Notes: a model not told the origin generated them from the sequence alone. A DNA stretch of 64,000 nucleotides from an uncultured Draconibacterium sp. (GCA_947492175.1 CANLMQ010000016.1:1-64000), one strand, 5' to 3'. Positions 7,124 to 16,862 are shown, numbered from the stretch's first letter. Program-made: numbers and translations.

Positions 7124-9538
7124 ATGAGGATTTTTCTGACTTCGATTGTTATCTCCTTTTTGTTTGTTTGTACGGTACAAGTAACTGCACAGAACGTGCG
7201 CAATGACGAAATTGTTGTTATAAAAGGAGAAAAATATATTTCCCATCAGGTACGAACCGGCGAAACAGTTTTTTCTATTTCAAAAAAATATAAAGTTGAC
7301 CAGGCAGTTTTAAAGGTTCACAATCCGAAAATTGCAAATGAATTAAGTATTGGCGACATGTTAAGAATTCCTTATGTGGAAGGAGTGGATCTTAGTGGGA
7401 AGCAAGATAAACAGAAGGGAAATCCGGATGGTTTTATAACACACAAAATACAATCAAGAAACGAAACTCCCTATTTTATTGCCAAACAATATAATATAAC
7501 TGTTGAAGAATTATATGCCTATAATAAGCGCATCAGGAAATACAAAAAAGGAGTAAAAGTAAAAATCCCGTTTTGGAATGAAGTAAAAGAGCAGCCGGCA
7601 GTAGAGGAGACAGTACAAGAGTATGTGATGCCGGTATCAGGCGAAACCAAAAAGCACGTTGTTGTTTCGGGTGAGACTTTGTATGGCTTGTCGAAAAAAT
7701 ACAATATTACGGAGGCAGAACTACTTGCGCGAAACCCGGAGGCCAGAAACTTGAAAGCAGGAATGACGATTTATATTCCTGTAACCGGTGAAGTAGTTGT
7801 TGAAACAAAACCTGTTCCGGTGGAAAAAGAGACGGAATTCAGTTACTTTGAACACATAATTGAATCAGGTGAAACCATGTGGGGAATTACCCGGAAATAT
7901 GGTGTTTCAGAAAGTGAATTGAAAACGTTAAATCCGATTTTAACTTCAGGATTTCCGGCTGGTGCAGTAATAAAAATTCCGGTTAGCGAAACTGATAAGA
8001 ATGTCGCTAAACCTGTAAACGATCAGGCGTTTAAAAAGCATATTGTTGAAAATGGAGAGACTTTGTATGGGCTTTCAAAAAAATATGAACTAAGCATTAC
8101 TGAAATTAAAAAATACAATCCGGTATTGGAAAAGCGTAACCTGGTTTACGGCGAAAGGATTTTAATTCCGGAGCAACCCGATGAGATTTTCGAACAGATT
8201 GTACAAAATAACAAGGCCGACTCGGCAAGGTTGGTAGAGGAGTATTACGAAGTGGAATTACCGCTTGAGGTTTCTCCTGGTTGTTTGCCCGATCGAAAAG
8301 AGATGTTTGTTGACAGAACTTACAACATTGCTTTGTTTCTGCCTTTGTTTTTAGAGGCCAACGACACTTTAAACCGTGAAGATCTTGTAATTGACTCTTT
8401 AGCGCTTTTTTCTGAGGAGGAAGTGGAAATTGCACAAGACACCATTATAGAAATGGAAGAACGGAAAGAGCTGTTTAAACAGTTTTATGGTGGAAGTGAG
8501 AACTTTGTACAGTTTTATGAAGGTGTGTTGATGGCTGTCGATTCTTTGCAAAATGCCGGTGTTAGTGTTCGTTTGAACGTCTTCGATACACAACGCAAGG
8601 CCGATTCAATTCGTCAGTATATTGCAACCGATGAGTTTTTGGCAACTGATTTAATAATAGGACCGATTTATGAGAGTGTACAACGGGAAGTTGCCCAGGT
8701 TGCAGCAAAAAACAGAATTCCAATTATATCGCCGCTGGCTTCGCAATCTTCCATAACAAGAGGCAATTCTGGATATTTCCAGGTGAATCCAACACGGGAA
8801 TACCTTGCCGTACAAACAGCTGAAATGGTGGCAGAGGAGTATTATAACAGCAATTTTATAATCATTAAAACTAAAAATTACAATGGAACTCCTGAAGGAT
8901 ATTTAGTGGATTTGTTTCGCGAGAAATTTGTGAACTCAGGTTTTATGAGTGATAATTATGGTGTGAATTTTACTATTTACGATTTTGAAAATGAAGGCTC
9001 GTTTGGTTTACGTCGTATTATGTCGAAAAGCAAAGAGAATGTAGTTTATATTCCATCGTCAGACGAAGGAGAATTGAGTGTAGCTATTTCAAATGTAAAT
9101 AATTTGGCCGATGACTATTCTATAACGTTGATTGGTTCTAATCGTTTTCCAAATTATTCAAGTATCCAGGTAGATCATTACCATAACCTGAAACTAAAAT
9201 ATATAGCTCCGTATTGGATTGATTATACCAAACCATCAACGATTGGATTTATCGAGAAATTCAAATCAAATTTTAATACAGAACCAGACAATTTTGGAGC
9301 ACAGGGCTACGACGTTACACTCTATTTTATGACTGCATTAACTGCTTTTGGAAGCGATTTTTATGAATGTTTACCGTACTTGCATATTAATCAGATACAG
9401 GGAAACTATCATTTTGAAAAGGTCAGCCAGTTTGGCGGTTACATGAATCAGGGAGTATCTGTTATATCCTATACCCGGGATTACCGTGTAGAGCGTAAAC
9501 GAGTTAAAGGACAACCCAGGTTGACAGCAGCGAAGTAG
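7124..9538 (+). CDS. Exported LysM-repeat protein with C-terminal periplasmic-binding-protein-like domain
   Basis: A secreted envelope protein of 804 residues if started at ATG 7124; the frame opens earlier only with a TTG at 7094, and the ATG is directly followed by a signal peptide (MRIFLTSIVISFLFVC, ending near VTAQ). Five LysM repeats can be counted, at roughly residues 38-85, 105-150, 178-220, 245-290 and 310-355. Several share the core SGETLYGLSKKY or a close variant, which binds peptidoglycan glycan strands. From about residue 395 (YNIALFLPLFLEAND) the protein resembles type 1 periplasmic binding proteins, such as the ABC-type branched-chain amino-acid-binding fold. This fusion is common in Bacteroidota. 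The role is probably in cell-wall sensing or assembly; the ligand is unknown. Confidence 0.85.
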   Translation: MRIFLTSIVISFLFVCTVQVTAQNVRNDEIVVIKGEKYISHQVRTGETVFSISKKYKVDQAVLKVHNPKIANELSIGDMLRIPYVEGVDLSGKQDKQKGNPDGFITHKIQSRNETPYFIAKQYNITVEELYAYNKRIRKYKKGVKVKIPFWNEVKEQPAVEETVQEYVMPVSGETKKHVVVSGETLYGLSKKYNITEAELLARNPEARNLKAGMTIYIPVTGEVVVETKPVPVEKETEFSYFEHIIESGETMWGITRKYGVSESELKTLNPILTSGFPAGAVIKIPVSETDKNVAKPVNDQAFKKHIVENGETLYGLSKKYELSITEIKKYNPVLEKRNLVYGERILIPEQPDEIFEQIVQNNKADSARLVEEYYEVELPLEVSPGCLPDRKEMFVDRTYNIALFLPLFLEANDTLNREDLVIDSLALFSEEEVEIAQDTIIEMEERKELFKQFYGGSENFVQFYEGVLMAVDSLQNAGVSVRLNVFDTQRKADSIRQYIATDEFLATDLIIGPIYESVQREVAQVAAKNRIPIISPLASQSSITRGNSGYFQVNPTREYLAVQTAEMVAEEYYNSNFIIIKTKNYNGTPEGYLVDLFREKFVNSGFMSDNYGVNFTIYDFENEGSFGLRRIMSKSKENVVYIPSSDEGELSVAISNVNNLADDYSITLIGSNRFPNYSSIQVDHYHNLKLKYIAPYWIDYTKPSTIGFIEKFKSNFNTEPDNFGAQGYDVTLYFMTALTAFGSDFYECLPYLHINQIQGNYHFEKVSQFGGYMNQGVSVISYTRDYRVERKRVKGQPRLTAAK

Positions 9539-9625
9539 ATTGGCTTGTGCATTGTTTCTTTCCTACTTGGTTATTTTCAATACGTTTTAACATGCTTGTT
9601 GTTGCTGGCAATTGTAGTTTTACTA

Positions 9626-9871
9626 TTATAGCCCGAGCTTACCAGCAATATCTAAAAAACGGGAAATTTTTTCATTTGTAGCTGTTCCTGCCTTAATGCT
9701 GCGAATCAGTTCTTCCAGTTCTTGTTTGGTAGTTGTTTCTGCAACTTCAACAGGAGCATCATTAAAAAGATCATCAATTTTACTTATTAAGTTTCCTAAA
9801 TTCTGCTCTAATTCAAGACTTTCGATTTTAGTACGTGCTTTAATTGCTTTTTGTGCATTAGTTAGTGCCAT
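9626..9871 (-). CDS. Small conserved helical protein, unknown function
   Basis: An 81-residue, highly helical, charged protein without signal peptide or membrane segment (MALTNAQKAIKARTKIESLE at the start). The start codon lies within the last 14 bases of the upstream lipoprotein gene, so the two are probably translated together. The N-terminal Ala/Lys-rich helix and the Glu-rich middle suggest a coiled-coil or helical bundle. No family with known function is recognised. The overlap with a clear gene argues that it is real. Confidence 0.65.
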   Translation of the reverse strand: MALTNAQKAIKARTKIESLELEQNLGNLISKIDDLFNDAPVEVAETTTKQELEELIRSIKAGTATNEKISRFLDIAGKLGL

Positions 9872-10481
9872 GTTTTTTTGTTTTAAAGTTGTTAATCACA
9901 TCTTCAATGGTTTTCGGATCAGGTAGTTGTTCTAATGAAAAAGGAATGGGACCAATATCCCAAAGTTTTTTTCGTATTGAGGAGGCAAGCTTATCTTTTG
10001 ATTCTTTTAGTCTTGAGAGCGATTCAAGGTATTGATTTACGGTGAGATTAATTTGTTCGATATTCTCAAAATTCTGTTCTGCCTTACGAATTTCCGCTCT
10101 TCTTTTATTAATATCTAAACGAACAGAGTCCCTTTCATTAGCGAAAAAATCTTCAATTTGGGATAATAGCTTAATGTTGTACACATCAATTTCATCATCT
10201 CCGGTCGGAGCAACAAGCGCTTCTGAAATAGTTCCGGAACTATCTTTTGTTGTTCCCGGAGCTTTACGGATATCATTTCTATATTGCTCTTCATAAATAT
10301 CCAAAATTGCCAGTCTGTATTTTTCAATAGCATCGAGTTGATTATTCATATTGTTGAAATAGATAGTCTTAACTCTTTGTAGTTCTTCTTTTTGTACCTG
10401 CATTGCATCAACAATTTGTTTGGGGACAGCCGCACAGCCGGTAAGTATTAACAGAATTAATAGTGTGTATATTTTTCTCAT
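9858..10481 (-). CDS. Lipoprotein with coiled-coil region, unknown function
   Basis: A 207-residue protein with a lipoprotein signal: MRKIYTLLILLILTGCAAVP, lipobox LTGC, so Cys16 would be lipidated. The remainder is rich in Glu, Lys, Arg and Gln and likely forms long coiled coils (about 25-75 and 115-175). The C-terminal segment KKLWDIGPIPFSLEQLPDPK is Pro-rich. It overlaps the small helical protein gene downstream by 14 bp. An envelope-anchored structural role or partner of that small protein is possible, but nothing in the sequence gives a function. Confidence 0.75.
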   Translation of the reverse strand: MRKIYTLLILLILTGCAAVPKQIVDAMQVQKEELQRVKTIYFNNMNNQLDAIEKYRLAILDIYEEQYRNDIRKAPGTTKDSSGTISEALVAPTGDDEIDVYNIKLLSQIEDFFANERDSVRLDINKRRAEIRKAEQNFENIEQINLTVNQYLESLSRLKESKDKLASSIRKKLWDIGPIPFSLEQLPDPKTIEDVINNFKTKKHGTN

Positions 10482-10745
10482 GTCTGATGATGTTATTAGG
10501 TTCTATACTATTTTCAGTTTATTGTTGTCTAGTAATCTTTCTATTGTAAAGATGTAGTTGGAGTAGCTTGATTATTATTGATTTAATGGTGTTAAAACTA
10601 TACAATTTACGCCAATAAAACATAAAAGTCAAGTTCGTATTTTTTAATGCTGAAAGCTTTGAGCGTTTGTATAAGTTTAATGACTTATATTCCCAATACC
10701 TTGCTGCAAGGAGTTTTATTAAAGGAGGGGAAGTGTAAACAATGA

Positions 10746-11081
10746 CTATAATTCCATCAGTTTGCCAATAATCTCATCGGGAGTAGTTATTGTTCCCGAA
10801 ACATTTTCCTGGTGAAAGTAATTGTACCAGCCGGCTTCCATCACTACGGCTTCAAATTCTTTTTTCATATCTGTCGTTGGAAATTTCCACACTGCGTAAA
10901 AATCAAATCCGGCGCGATGCGAAGTGGCCTCGTTATTTTCGCCCCATCCAATAATTTCTACACCCTGTTTGAGAAGTATTTGTAAATGTGGTCCGATCTG
11001 ACCAAGATAATCCCCACGTTCTTTTTTCGATAATTCTTTCCAGGAATCTCTTGCACTCCATAATTCAATAAAACATTCCAT
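10746..11081 (-). CDS. Small conserved protein (DUF6616-like)
   Basis: A 111-residue cytoplasmic protein (MECFIELWSARDSWKELSKK at the N-terminus) with several Trp residues and a segment GFDFYAVWKFPTTDMKKEFEA that resembles dimeric alpha/beta-barrel or ferredoxin-fold small proteins. It looks like members of DUF6616, but that is from memory of the pattern only. It is isolated: 264 bp separate it from the lipoprotein gene and it is divergent from the Mut7-C gene. Its function is unknown. Confidence 0.7.
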   Translation of the reverse strand: MECFIELWSARDSWKELSKKERGDYLGQIGPHLQILLKQGVEIIGWGENNEATSHRAGFDFYAVWKFPTTDMKKEFEAVVMEAGWYNYFHQENVSGTITTPDEIIGKLMEL

Positions 11082-11267
11082 GACGTTTTTTATAATAAGT
11101 TACAAAATTAGTGATTGCAAAACAACAGTATACGCGAGGATGTATGCTTCGTTTTTCCCAATATGCATACAATGCGAAAGATATGTATGGTGATATTAAT
11201 CTGAAATCTCATTTTCCTAAAATTAATACATGTTATACCTTTAATGATAAAATAAACAGTGCAGTAA

Positions 11268-12044
11268 TTGGAAAATGAGACAACGCATAAAAGTCACGAA
11301 GCCGTAAAACGAATAGCATATTTTCGTTTTTATGAGGAATTAAATGATTTTATTCCGCAGCATTTAAGAAAGAAAACGTTTTCGTATACGTTTACGGGTA
11401 CACCTTCAGTTAAAAATACGATTGAAGCCATTGGAGTTCCGCAGGCTGAAATAGAGCTGATTTTAGTGGATACAGTCTCGGTGGATTTTGATTTTGTATT
11501 AAAAGGGGGCGAAAGGATTTCTGTGTACCCGGTTTTTGAAACTTTGGATATTTCTCCTCTCGTCCGGCTTCGCCCCAAACCTCTTCGGAAAATACAGTTT
11601 GTGGTTGACGTAAACTTGGGAAAGTTAGCACAGAAGTTACGTTTACTTGGTTTCGACACCTTATATCGGAATGATTATGCCGATGATGAAATTGTAAAGA
11701 TATCGGTTGCCGAGAAACGGATTATCCTAACACGCGATATAGGTGTACTAAAGCATTCAGCCGTAAAACATGGCTTTTGGTTACGTAACGACGATCCCAA
11801 AAAACAATTGGAAGAAGTTGTTGGTCGCCTGCACTTACAAAAACTCTTTCAGCCTTTTTCGCGTTGTTCAAATTGTAACAATGGATTAATTCTATTGGAA
11901 AAGAAGGATGTGAAGGGAAAAGTTCCGGACGATACTTTTTTTATGTGTGATGAGTTTTGGAAGTGCAGGGGATGTGGCCAGATCTATTGGGAGGGCTCGC
12001 ATTTTAAGAAAATACTGAAGTGGATTGAGCGTTTGAAGAAATAG
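11268..12044 (+). CDS. Mut7-C RNase-domain protein with N-terminal ubiquitin-like domain
   Basis: The 258-residue protein has an N-terminal beta-grasp (Mut7-C ubiquitin) domain, about 12-100, and a C-terminal Mut7-C domain related to PIN nucleases, with DVNLGKLAQKLRLLGFDTLYRNDYAD and ILTRDIGVL as the acidic active-site segments. A zinc ribbon follows, with CSNCN near residue 202 and CRGCG near residue 236. It probably acts as an RNase or RNA-processing factor. A TAA lies immediately before the TTG at 11268 and no ATG or GTG is available before the conserved domain, so a TTG start is almost forced. It is monocistronic. Confidence 0.85.
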   Translation: MENETTHKSHEAVKRIAYFRFYEELNDFIPQHLRKKTFSYTFTGTPSVKNTIEAIGVPQAEIELILVDTVSVDFDFVLKGGERISVYPVFETLDISPLVRLRPKPLRKIQFVVDVNLGKLAQKLRLLGFDTLYRNDYADDEIVKISVAEKRIILTRDIGVLKHSAVKHGFWLRNDDPKKQLEEVVGRLHLQKLFQPFSRCSNCNNGLILLEKKDVKGKVPDDTFFMCDEFWKCRGCGQIYWEGSHFKKILKWIERLKK

Positions 12045-12155
12045 TTTTTGTTGAGTAACCGTTTCATTTATATAAATAACTTCCTTTCTCTGAGATTTAT
12101 CCTGTTATTATTGACTGTTTCTGGTTAATTTTCTAACAAACAAAACATAACTACT

Positions 12156-13493
12156 ATGGAAAGAAAACGAGTTCTGATAATTGGCGCTGCCGGAAGAGAC
12201 TTTCATAACTTTAATACCTTTTTAAGGGATAAACGAGAATACGAAGTGGTGGCTTTTACGGCCGCACAGATTCCTGATATTGATGACCGAAAATACCCGT
12301 CGGTATTGGCCGGAGATCTTTATCCCAATGGTATTCCCATTTATGCGCAGGACGAACTGCCTCGTCTGATAAAAGAACTGGAGGTGGCCGTGTGTGTATT
12401 TTCGTATAGCGATGTTCCCAACCAGTATGTAATGCGCATTGGCGCACAGGTAAATGCTGCTGGAGCAGATTTTATGTTGCTGAGCCCAAAACATACCATG
12501 CTAAAAAGTACCAAACCGGTAATTTCGGTTTGTGCTACACGCACCGGGTGCGGGAAAAGCCAGACTAGTCGGAAAATTGTACAACTGTTGATGCAAAAAG
12601 GATTGAAAGTAGTTGCTGTTCGTCATCCAATGCCTTATGGAAATCTGGAAAAACAAAAGGTTCAGCGATTTGCCAAACTCGAAGATTTAACAACTCATAA
12701 ATGTACCATCGAGGAAATGGAAGAATACGAACCGCATATAACACGTGGAAATGTGATTTATTCCGGAGTTGACTATGAAGCTATTTTACGTGCTGCGGAA
12801 AATGATCCGGGTGGTTGCGATGTAATTCTTTGGGACGGAGGAAATAACGACTCTTCGTTTTATAAACCAGATTTGGCAATTACCGTTGCCGATCCGCATA
12901 GGGCAGGAGCAGAGTTAAGCTATTATCCGAGCGAGACGAACCTGCTAAATACCGATGTAATAATTATTAATAAAATAGATACTGCCGCACCGGAGAATTT
13001 ACAGCTACTGCGCGAAAACATTGAAAAAGTTAATCCTGATGCAATTATTATTGACGGTGCCAGCCCGGTTAAAGTTGATAACCCGGAAGTAATTAAAGGC
13101 AAGCGGGTGTTGGTTGTTGAAGATGGCCCCACTTTAACACATGGCGAGATGAAGATCGGTGCAGGTATAGTGGCGGCGCAAAAGTACGGGGCCTACGAAA
13201 TAATAGATCCACGACCGTATGTGGTTGGCAAACTGGCGGAGACATTCAAAATATATCCGAATATCGGACATTTACTGCCCGCAATGGGGTATGGCAGCGA
13301 ACAGGTAAAAGACCTTGAAGCAACGATTAATGCCACCGATTGCGATTTGGTAATTATTGCAACTCCCATTGATTTAAAGCGCGTAGTTAAAATTAACAAA
13401 CCAAGTATAAGGGTACAATATGATCTGGAAGAAATCGGTTATCCAAAACTGTCCGATATACTGGAGGATTTTGTTGAGAAACATTTGGGGTAG
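12156..13493 (+). CDS. cDPG-synthetase-like P-loop GTPase (COG2403 family)
   Basis: A 445-residue cytoplasmic protein with an N-terminal Rossmann-like domain (VLIIGAAGRDFHNFNTFLRD, residues 6-25). A P-loop domain with Walker A CATRTGCGKSQTSR follows (about 126-139). The family is usually annotated as cyclic 2,3-diphosphoglycerate synthetase or predicted GTPase. In bacteria without cDPG the true role is unproven. Further conserved segments are DVILWDGGNND, DPHRAGAELSYYPSE and NKIDTA, the last a G4-like NKxD motif. It is preceded by a 110-bp AT-rich leader and stands alone between two intergenic gaps. Confidence 0.8.
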   Translation: MERKRVLIIGAAGRDFHNFNTFLRDKREYEVVAFTAAQIPDIDDRKYPSVLAGDLYPNGIPIYAQDELPRLIKELEVAVCVFSYSDVPNQYVMRIGAQVNAAGADFMLLSPKHTMLKSTKPVISVCATRTGCGKSQTSRKIVQLLMQKGLKVVAVRHPMPYGNLEKQKVQRFAKLEDLTTHKCTIEEMEEYEPHITRGNVIYSGVDYEAILRAAENDPGGCDVILWDGGNNDSSFYKPDLAITVADPHRAGAELSYYPSETNLLNTDVIIINKIDTAAPENLQLLRENIEKVNPDAIIIDGASPVKVDNPEVIKGKRVLVVEDGPTLTHGEMKIGAGIVAAQKYGAYEIIDPRPYVVGKLAETFKIYPNIGHLLPAMGYGSEQVKDLEATINATDCDLVIIATPIDLKRVVKINKPSIRVQYDLEEIGYPKLSDILEDFVEKHLG

Positions 13494-13598
13494 TTCGGAG
13501 TTTAGAGTTCAGGATTCAGAGTTTAAAACCTATTTTACAAGCATGGCATAAATACCATAGTTAGTTATAAGTATTTTATTTTATAATACGTTTTATGG

Positions 13599-13636
13599 CT
13601 TTGAACTGAGGCACAGCCTACAAAACTGCGCCAGCC
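13599..13636 (+). repeat. Dispersed short intergenic repeat, copy A
   Basis: Contains CTGAGGCACAGC and CAAAACTGCGCCAGC. The same pattern recurs, with changes, in the next three intergenic gaps (14841-14876, 15157-15180, 16959-16996) and in no coding region I noticed. Confidence 0.55.
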
Positions 13637-13660
13637 AGTACGGGAGAAATGGAGTATGGT

Positions 13661-13690
13661 AGTGTTTTGGGGTGTTTTGGGGTGTTTTGG
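13661..13690 (+). repeat. Three tandem copies of a 10-bp unit (GGTGTTTTGG)
   Basis: The first copy has one change (AGTGTTTTGG), the other two are identical. The array ends 53 bp before the start codon of the gene at 13744, so it may lie in that gene's promoter or 5' leader. Confidence 0.85.
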
Positions 13691-13743
13691 TGTACATAAA
13701 AATTGGAATGTTTTTTGTTGGTAGGGCCTTGTAATCCAGCAAT

Positions 13744-14727
13744 ATGAATCGATACTTACCCATAATTATTTTATTATTTTGTGGTTTATATACGGCCCGG
13801 TCTCAGGTTTGTAAGGGAAGGGTTGTTGACTCCGAAAACGGAGAACCAATCAGGTATGCCAGCGTATTTCTTAACAGGTCTTCAATAGGAACAATTACTG
13901 ATGAAAAGGGACATTTTGAACTGGATTTGAAGAATAATTCTGCAATCCCTTTAATTGTTAGCTGTATTGGATATCAAACAGTTCTGATTGAGCCTGAATT
14001 TTTACTTTCGAATTTGAAAGTTGAATTAAAAAAGAAAATCTATGAGATAGATAATGTTGATGTTGCTTCAGATGCATGTTCATGGTCGAGGAAAAAGATG
14101 CTTCGTATTTTTTATCGTGAATTTATAGGATCGACCCGACGTGCCAAATCGTGCACCATTGAAAATGTTGATGATATATATTTGTATTACAACGATGAAA
14201 CCAAAACCTTGCATGCAAGTTCTAAGGTACCTATCATGATTCGAAATAAAGCACTGGGCTACAATATATTCTTTTTATTAGATTATTTTATCAGGACAGA
14301 TAAAAAGCTTAGTTATTACGGATACAGTACATTTAAAGAGCACATTTTTTCAGGAAAGAGAGATATTGAGCGAACAGAAGCAAGAAGACGGTCAGCTTAT
14401 GAAAGATCTTTTATGCGCTTTGTCAGAAGTCTGTACGTCGGTACTTTAGAGACCAACAGATATGTTCTGTCGAAGAGCAATGGAGGAAAACTTAACCTTA
14501 ATGAAGTTGTTTCTTATTCTTCTGAGAACAAAAAGCAGATCTGCTATAATGGGACTATTGTAATAAATATATTATGGCATATTCCTACTTATTTAAGGAT
14601 AAAAGAAAAATGTATGGATATTGATTCCAGTGGCTATTATAATCCGGAGCTTGTAGAATTAGACGGTTTTTGGGGAATATTCAGGGTCGGGGATATGCTT
14701 CCGTTTGATTATGTCTACGAAGATTAG
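13744..14727 (+). CDS. Exported carboxypeptidase-regulatory-like domain protein
   Basis: A 327-residue secreted protein with a signal peptide (MNRYLPIIILLFCGLYTARS). A CarboxypepD_reg-like beta-sandwich follows, about residues 22-95: GRVVDSENGEPIRYASVFL, GTITDEKGHFELDL and VSCIGYQTVLI. This domain also sits at the N-terminus of SusC-type receptors, but here no plug or barrel follows. The C-terminal 220 residues are basic and aromatic-rich and match nothing I recognise. Such proteins are frequent in Bacteroidota and may be surface or periplasmic factors. The gene is alone, downstream of the tandem 10-bp repeat. Confidence 0.75.
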   Translation: MNRYLPIIILLFCGLYTARSQVCKGRVVDSENGEPIRYASVFLNRSSIGTITDEKGHFELDLKNNSAIPLIVSCIGYQTVLIEPEFLLSNLKVELKKKIYEIDNVDVASDACSWSRKKMLRIFYREFIGSTRRAKSCTIENVDDIYLYYNDETKTLHASSKVPIMIRNKALGYNIFFLLDYFIRTDKKLSYYGYSTFKEHIFSGKRDIERTEARRRSAYERSFMRFVRSLYVGTLETNRYVLSKSNGGKLNLNEVVSYSSENKKQICYNGTIVINILWHIPTYLRIKEKCMDIDSSGYYNPELVELDGFWGIFRVGDMLPFDYVYED

Positions 14728-14840
14728 AAGTATAGATTATATGGGTTTAAATTAGTTCGAACTCACCCGTTGGTATCGACTTATAATCGATATGTTTTTA
14801 TTGCAAACAAAAACCATCAAATTGTGTTTAATTTTTCTGA

Positions 14841-14876
14841 CTTTGGACTGAGGTATCGAATGCAAAACTGTGCCAG
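14841..14876 (+). repeat. Dispersed short intergenic repeat, copy B
   Basis: CTTTGGACTGAGG then GCAAAACTGTGCCAG, matching copy A at both ends with a diverged middle. Confidence 0.5.
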
Positions 14877-14890
14877 AAAAGGGATTTCAT

Positions 14891-15085
14891 TTATTTTCGC
14901 CTGTTGCGTCTGCGTATAATGTAAAGGATAATAATCAAAACCGGGAATACGATGAAAAAAATAATGTTTAACAGGTTTAACTCAACGGGCTCAGCTTTAC
15001 CGTAAGGTATGCCGCTTGGTGCCTGTGCTTTTGTTAAAAAAGAAACAAAAAGCAGTAGTAAGAATATGCCTGATCTTTTTAACAT
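14891..15085 (-). CDS. Small membrane protein, unknown function
   Basis: A 64-residue protein with a signal peptide (MLKRSGIFLLLLFVSFLTKA), a short Pro/Gly-rich periplasmic segment (SGIPYGKAEPVELN) and a C-terminal transmembrane helix followed by basic residues (RRRNRRK). Similar tiny proteins are found in many Bacteroidota, sometimes misannotated as adenylosuccinate synthetase fragments. The clean signal plus membrane layout supports a real gene. No function can be assigned. Confidence 0.6.
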   Translation of the reverse strand: MLKRSGIFLLLLFVSFLTKAQAPSGIPYGKAEPVELNLLNIIFFIVFPVLIIILYIIRRRNRRK

Positions 15086-15156
15086 GTACTGTATGGTTTA
15101 TTCCTTATATATAAAGCAAGTAAGTTCGGTGATTTGTTCAATATACACTTCTCTTC

Positions 15157-15180
15157 AAATTACAAAACTGGGCCAGAAGG
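15157..15180 (+). repeat. Dispersed short intergenic repeat, partial copy D
   Basis: TACAAAACTGGGCCAG matches only the second half of copies A and B. It is the weakest member. Confidence 0.3.
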
Positions 15181-15212
15181 TTATTCAGATCGTAATAGTT
15201 TTTTACCTTTTT

Positions 15213-16862
15213 TTATAGTTGCATTAATGCGTTAAGAAGGATACCAACCTGATCCGAGTTTTCATAAGTTGTTTTGTCAGGGTGTCCAACAAAAAGTTTA
15301 TCGCGCCAAAGGTAAGCTACTGCTTCATCAGCTACTTCATATGCCAATTTATTCCATGATTGCTCCTTTGTTACCTTGTACATAGCATTACAGAACTGTA
15401 TCATTCTACCGTAATGGTCAGCGAAAAGGCCAAAAGGAGCCTGATAGGCATATCCCCCCATACGATAATTTTCAATGAGTTCTTTATCGACATCTCCTTT
15501 GGGTACATGTTTAAAGTGGTTGATGCCGTATTCATTTTTATAAAGCTCTCGGTCAAATGGTTTAACTGCTTCGCTATAGGCAAACCAATCTTTAAATCCT
15601 GCATAACGTTCGTTCCATGCGCGAGAGAGTATGGCTCCAAAACGTTTTGCAGTAGGTAGGTAGGCATTGCGATCTACATTCTCTGCAGCCCAGACATAAA
15701 GTTGTGCAGTAAAGAGCGGCATCTCGTGCCATCCTGCATCTGGCAGCCATGTGGCAAGATAGCCTTCAGGTTCTCCTTTACCATCAACAAAATTACGTAA
15801 AGCACTCGGACGAATAGATTCTCCATCAAGGGTAAGTTGTGAATAAAATAATTTTTTATCAGGATCAAAACCATATTTTGCATAACCATCCAGGATTGTA
15901 CGCCCTCTGGCTACCATCTCTGTATCTCCCAGTTGCTTTCCAATTTTCAGAAGGTTCTGGGCAAAAGGCATAACAGTGGTAGTGAATCCTATGGTATCAT
16001 ATCGTTTTATATTCTGCCCACGTTGACCTCCGGAGCCAATCATTAAACCAGTTTTGGGGTTGTGGCGTTGCCAGTGATAGTTCAATACTTTTTGTATCCA
16101 GTCGCGATATTTTTGTTCTCCTGTTTGTAGGGCAGCATATGCCCAGGCGCTCATTAATGTACCATCACACCACGAGAAGGACCATCCGTGTTGTTTATCC
16201 GAGTGCCGGTTGGTTTCACCAGTGGTTTTGTCGATAACGTGGCATTCCCATATTTTGTCGACATAAGCACGTGTTTTTTCTGGATCAGCAGCCCACCAAA
16301 GATCCCATTCCATTGGCCAGAACCATAACTCATGATAATCGCCATCCTGGTCGTTTGGCTTTTCTGTATATAAATTCCATGAAATATGACCGCCAAGTGC
16401 AGGGAAACCACGATTATCAACTGCATGATTAAGGTTAAAACGAAGTGCATCAAGAACTGCATTGCGATATTTCGGGTCTCCCGTAGCTTTCGTCATTTCG
16501 TTCATAGTCCGGAAAGTGTACTGATCATAAAATTGATTGGCGGAAGCAGGGGCACGACGTGTCATCCTTCCTGCATCAACGCGCACAGAAACCGATGGGA
16601 ACATTGGTGGTTGCTTCGGACATTCTAATGTATTCTGATCAAGAATAGCAGCAAACATTGGAGAGTTCTCAGCACCATAATGGTCGCGGCCATATTTAAT
16701 GAGTGTATCCATAGTAGTGCGGACCAATTGGTGGTAGTTGTGCCCCGGTTTTTTATTCTTCCCATATAAAATAGTTCCAGGTGCTAGTGCTAAACCACTA
16801 GCAATGGTGCCGGCAGTCTTGATGAAAGACCTTCTTTGAATCCTGCTTTTTGAATATTTCAT
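15213..16862 (-). CDS. Exported alpha/alpha-barrel-type protein with twin-arginine-like signal
   Basis: Uses the ATG at 16862 (549 residues), nine codons inside the open frame, because it precedes the signal MKYSKSRIQRRSFIKTAGTI with the RRSFIK twin-arginine pattern. The mature part is rich in Trp and aromatic helices with repeated helical-hairpin character (GDYHELWFWPMEWDLWWA, WSFSWCDGTLMSAWAYAAL), as in six-hairpin glycosidases and polysaccharide lyases. It is most likely a periplasmic carbohydrate-active enzyme of unassigned family. Candidate catalytic residues cannot be chosen from the sequence alone. The gene is monocistronic, with an SGNH hydrolase gene upstream on the same strand at 186 bp. 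Confidence 0.65.
   Translation of the reverse strand: MKYSKSRIQRRSFIKTAGTIASGLALAPGTILYGKNKKPGHNYHQLVRTTMDTLIKYGRDHYGAENSPMFAAILDQNTLECPKQPPMFPSVSVRVDAGRMTRRAPASANQFYDQYTFRTMNEMTKATGDPKYRNAVLDALRFNLNHAVDNRGFPALGGHISWNLYTEKPNDQDGDYHELWFWPMEWDLWWAADPEKTRAYVDKIWECHVIDKTTGETNRHSDKQHGWSFSWCDGTLMSAWAYAALQTGEQKYRDWIQKVLNYHWQRHNPKTGLMIGSGGQRGQNIKRYDTIGFTTTVMPFAQNLLKIGKQLGDTEMVARGRTILDGYAKYGFDPDKKLFYSQLTLDGESIRPSALRNFVDGKGEPEGYLATWLPDAGWHEMPLFTAQLYVWAAENVDRNAYLPTAKRFGAILSRAWNERYAGFKDWFAYSEAVKPFDRELYKNEYGINHFKHVPKGDVDKELIENYRMGGYAYQAPFGLFADHYGRMIQFCNAMYKVTKEQSWNKLAYEVADEAVAYLWRDKLFVGHPDKTTYENSDQVGILLNALMQL

Noticed and set aside
13661..13690. Short repeats considered as a CRISPR array
   Set aside because: Unit is 10 bp without spacers, and no cas genes are present.
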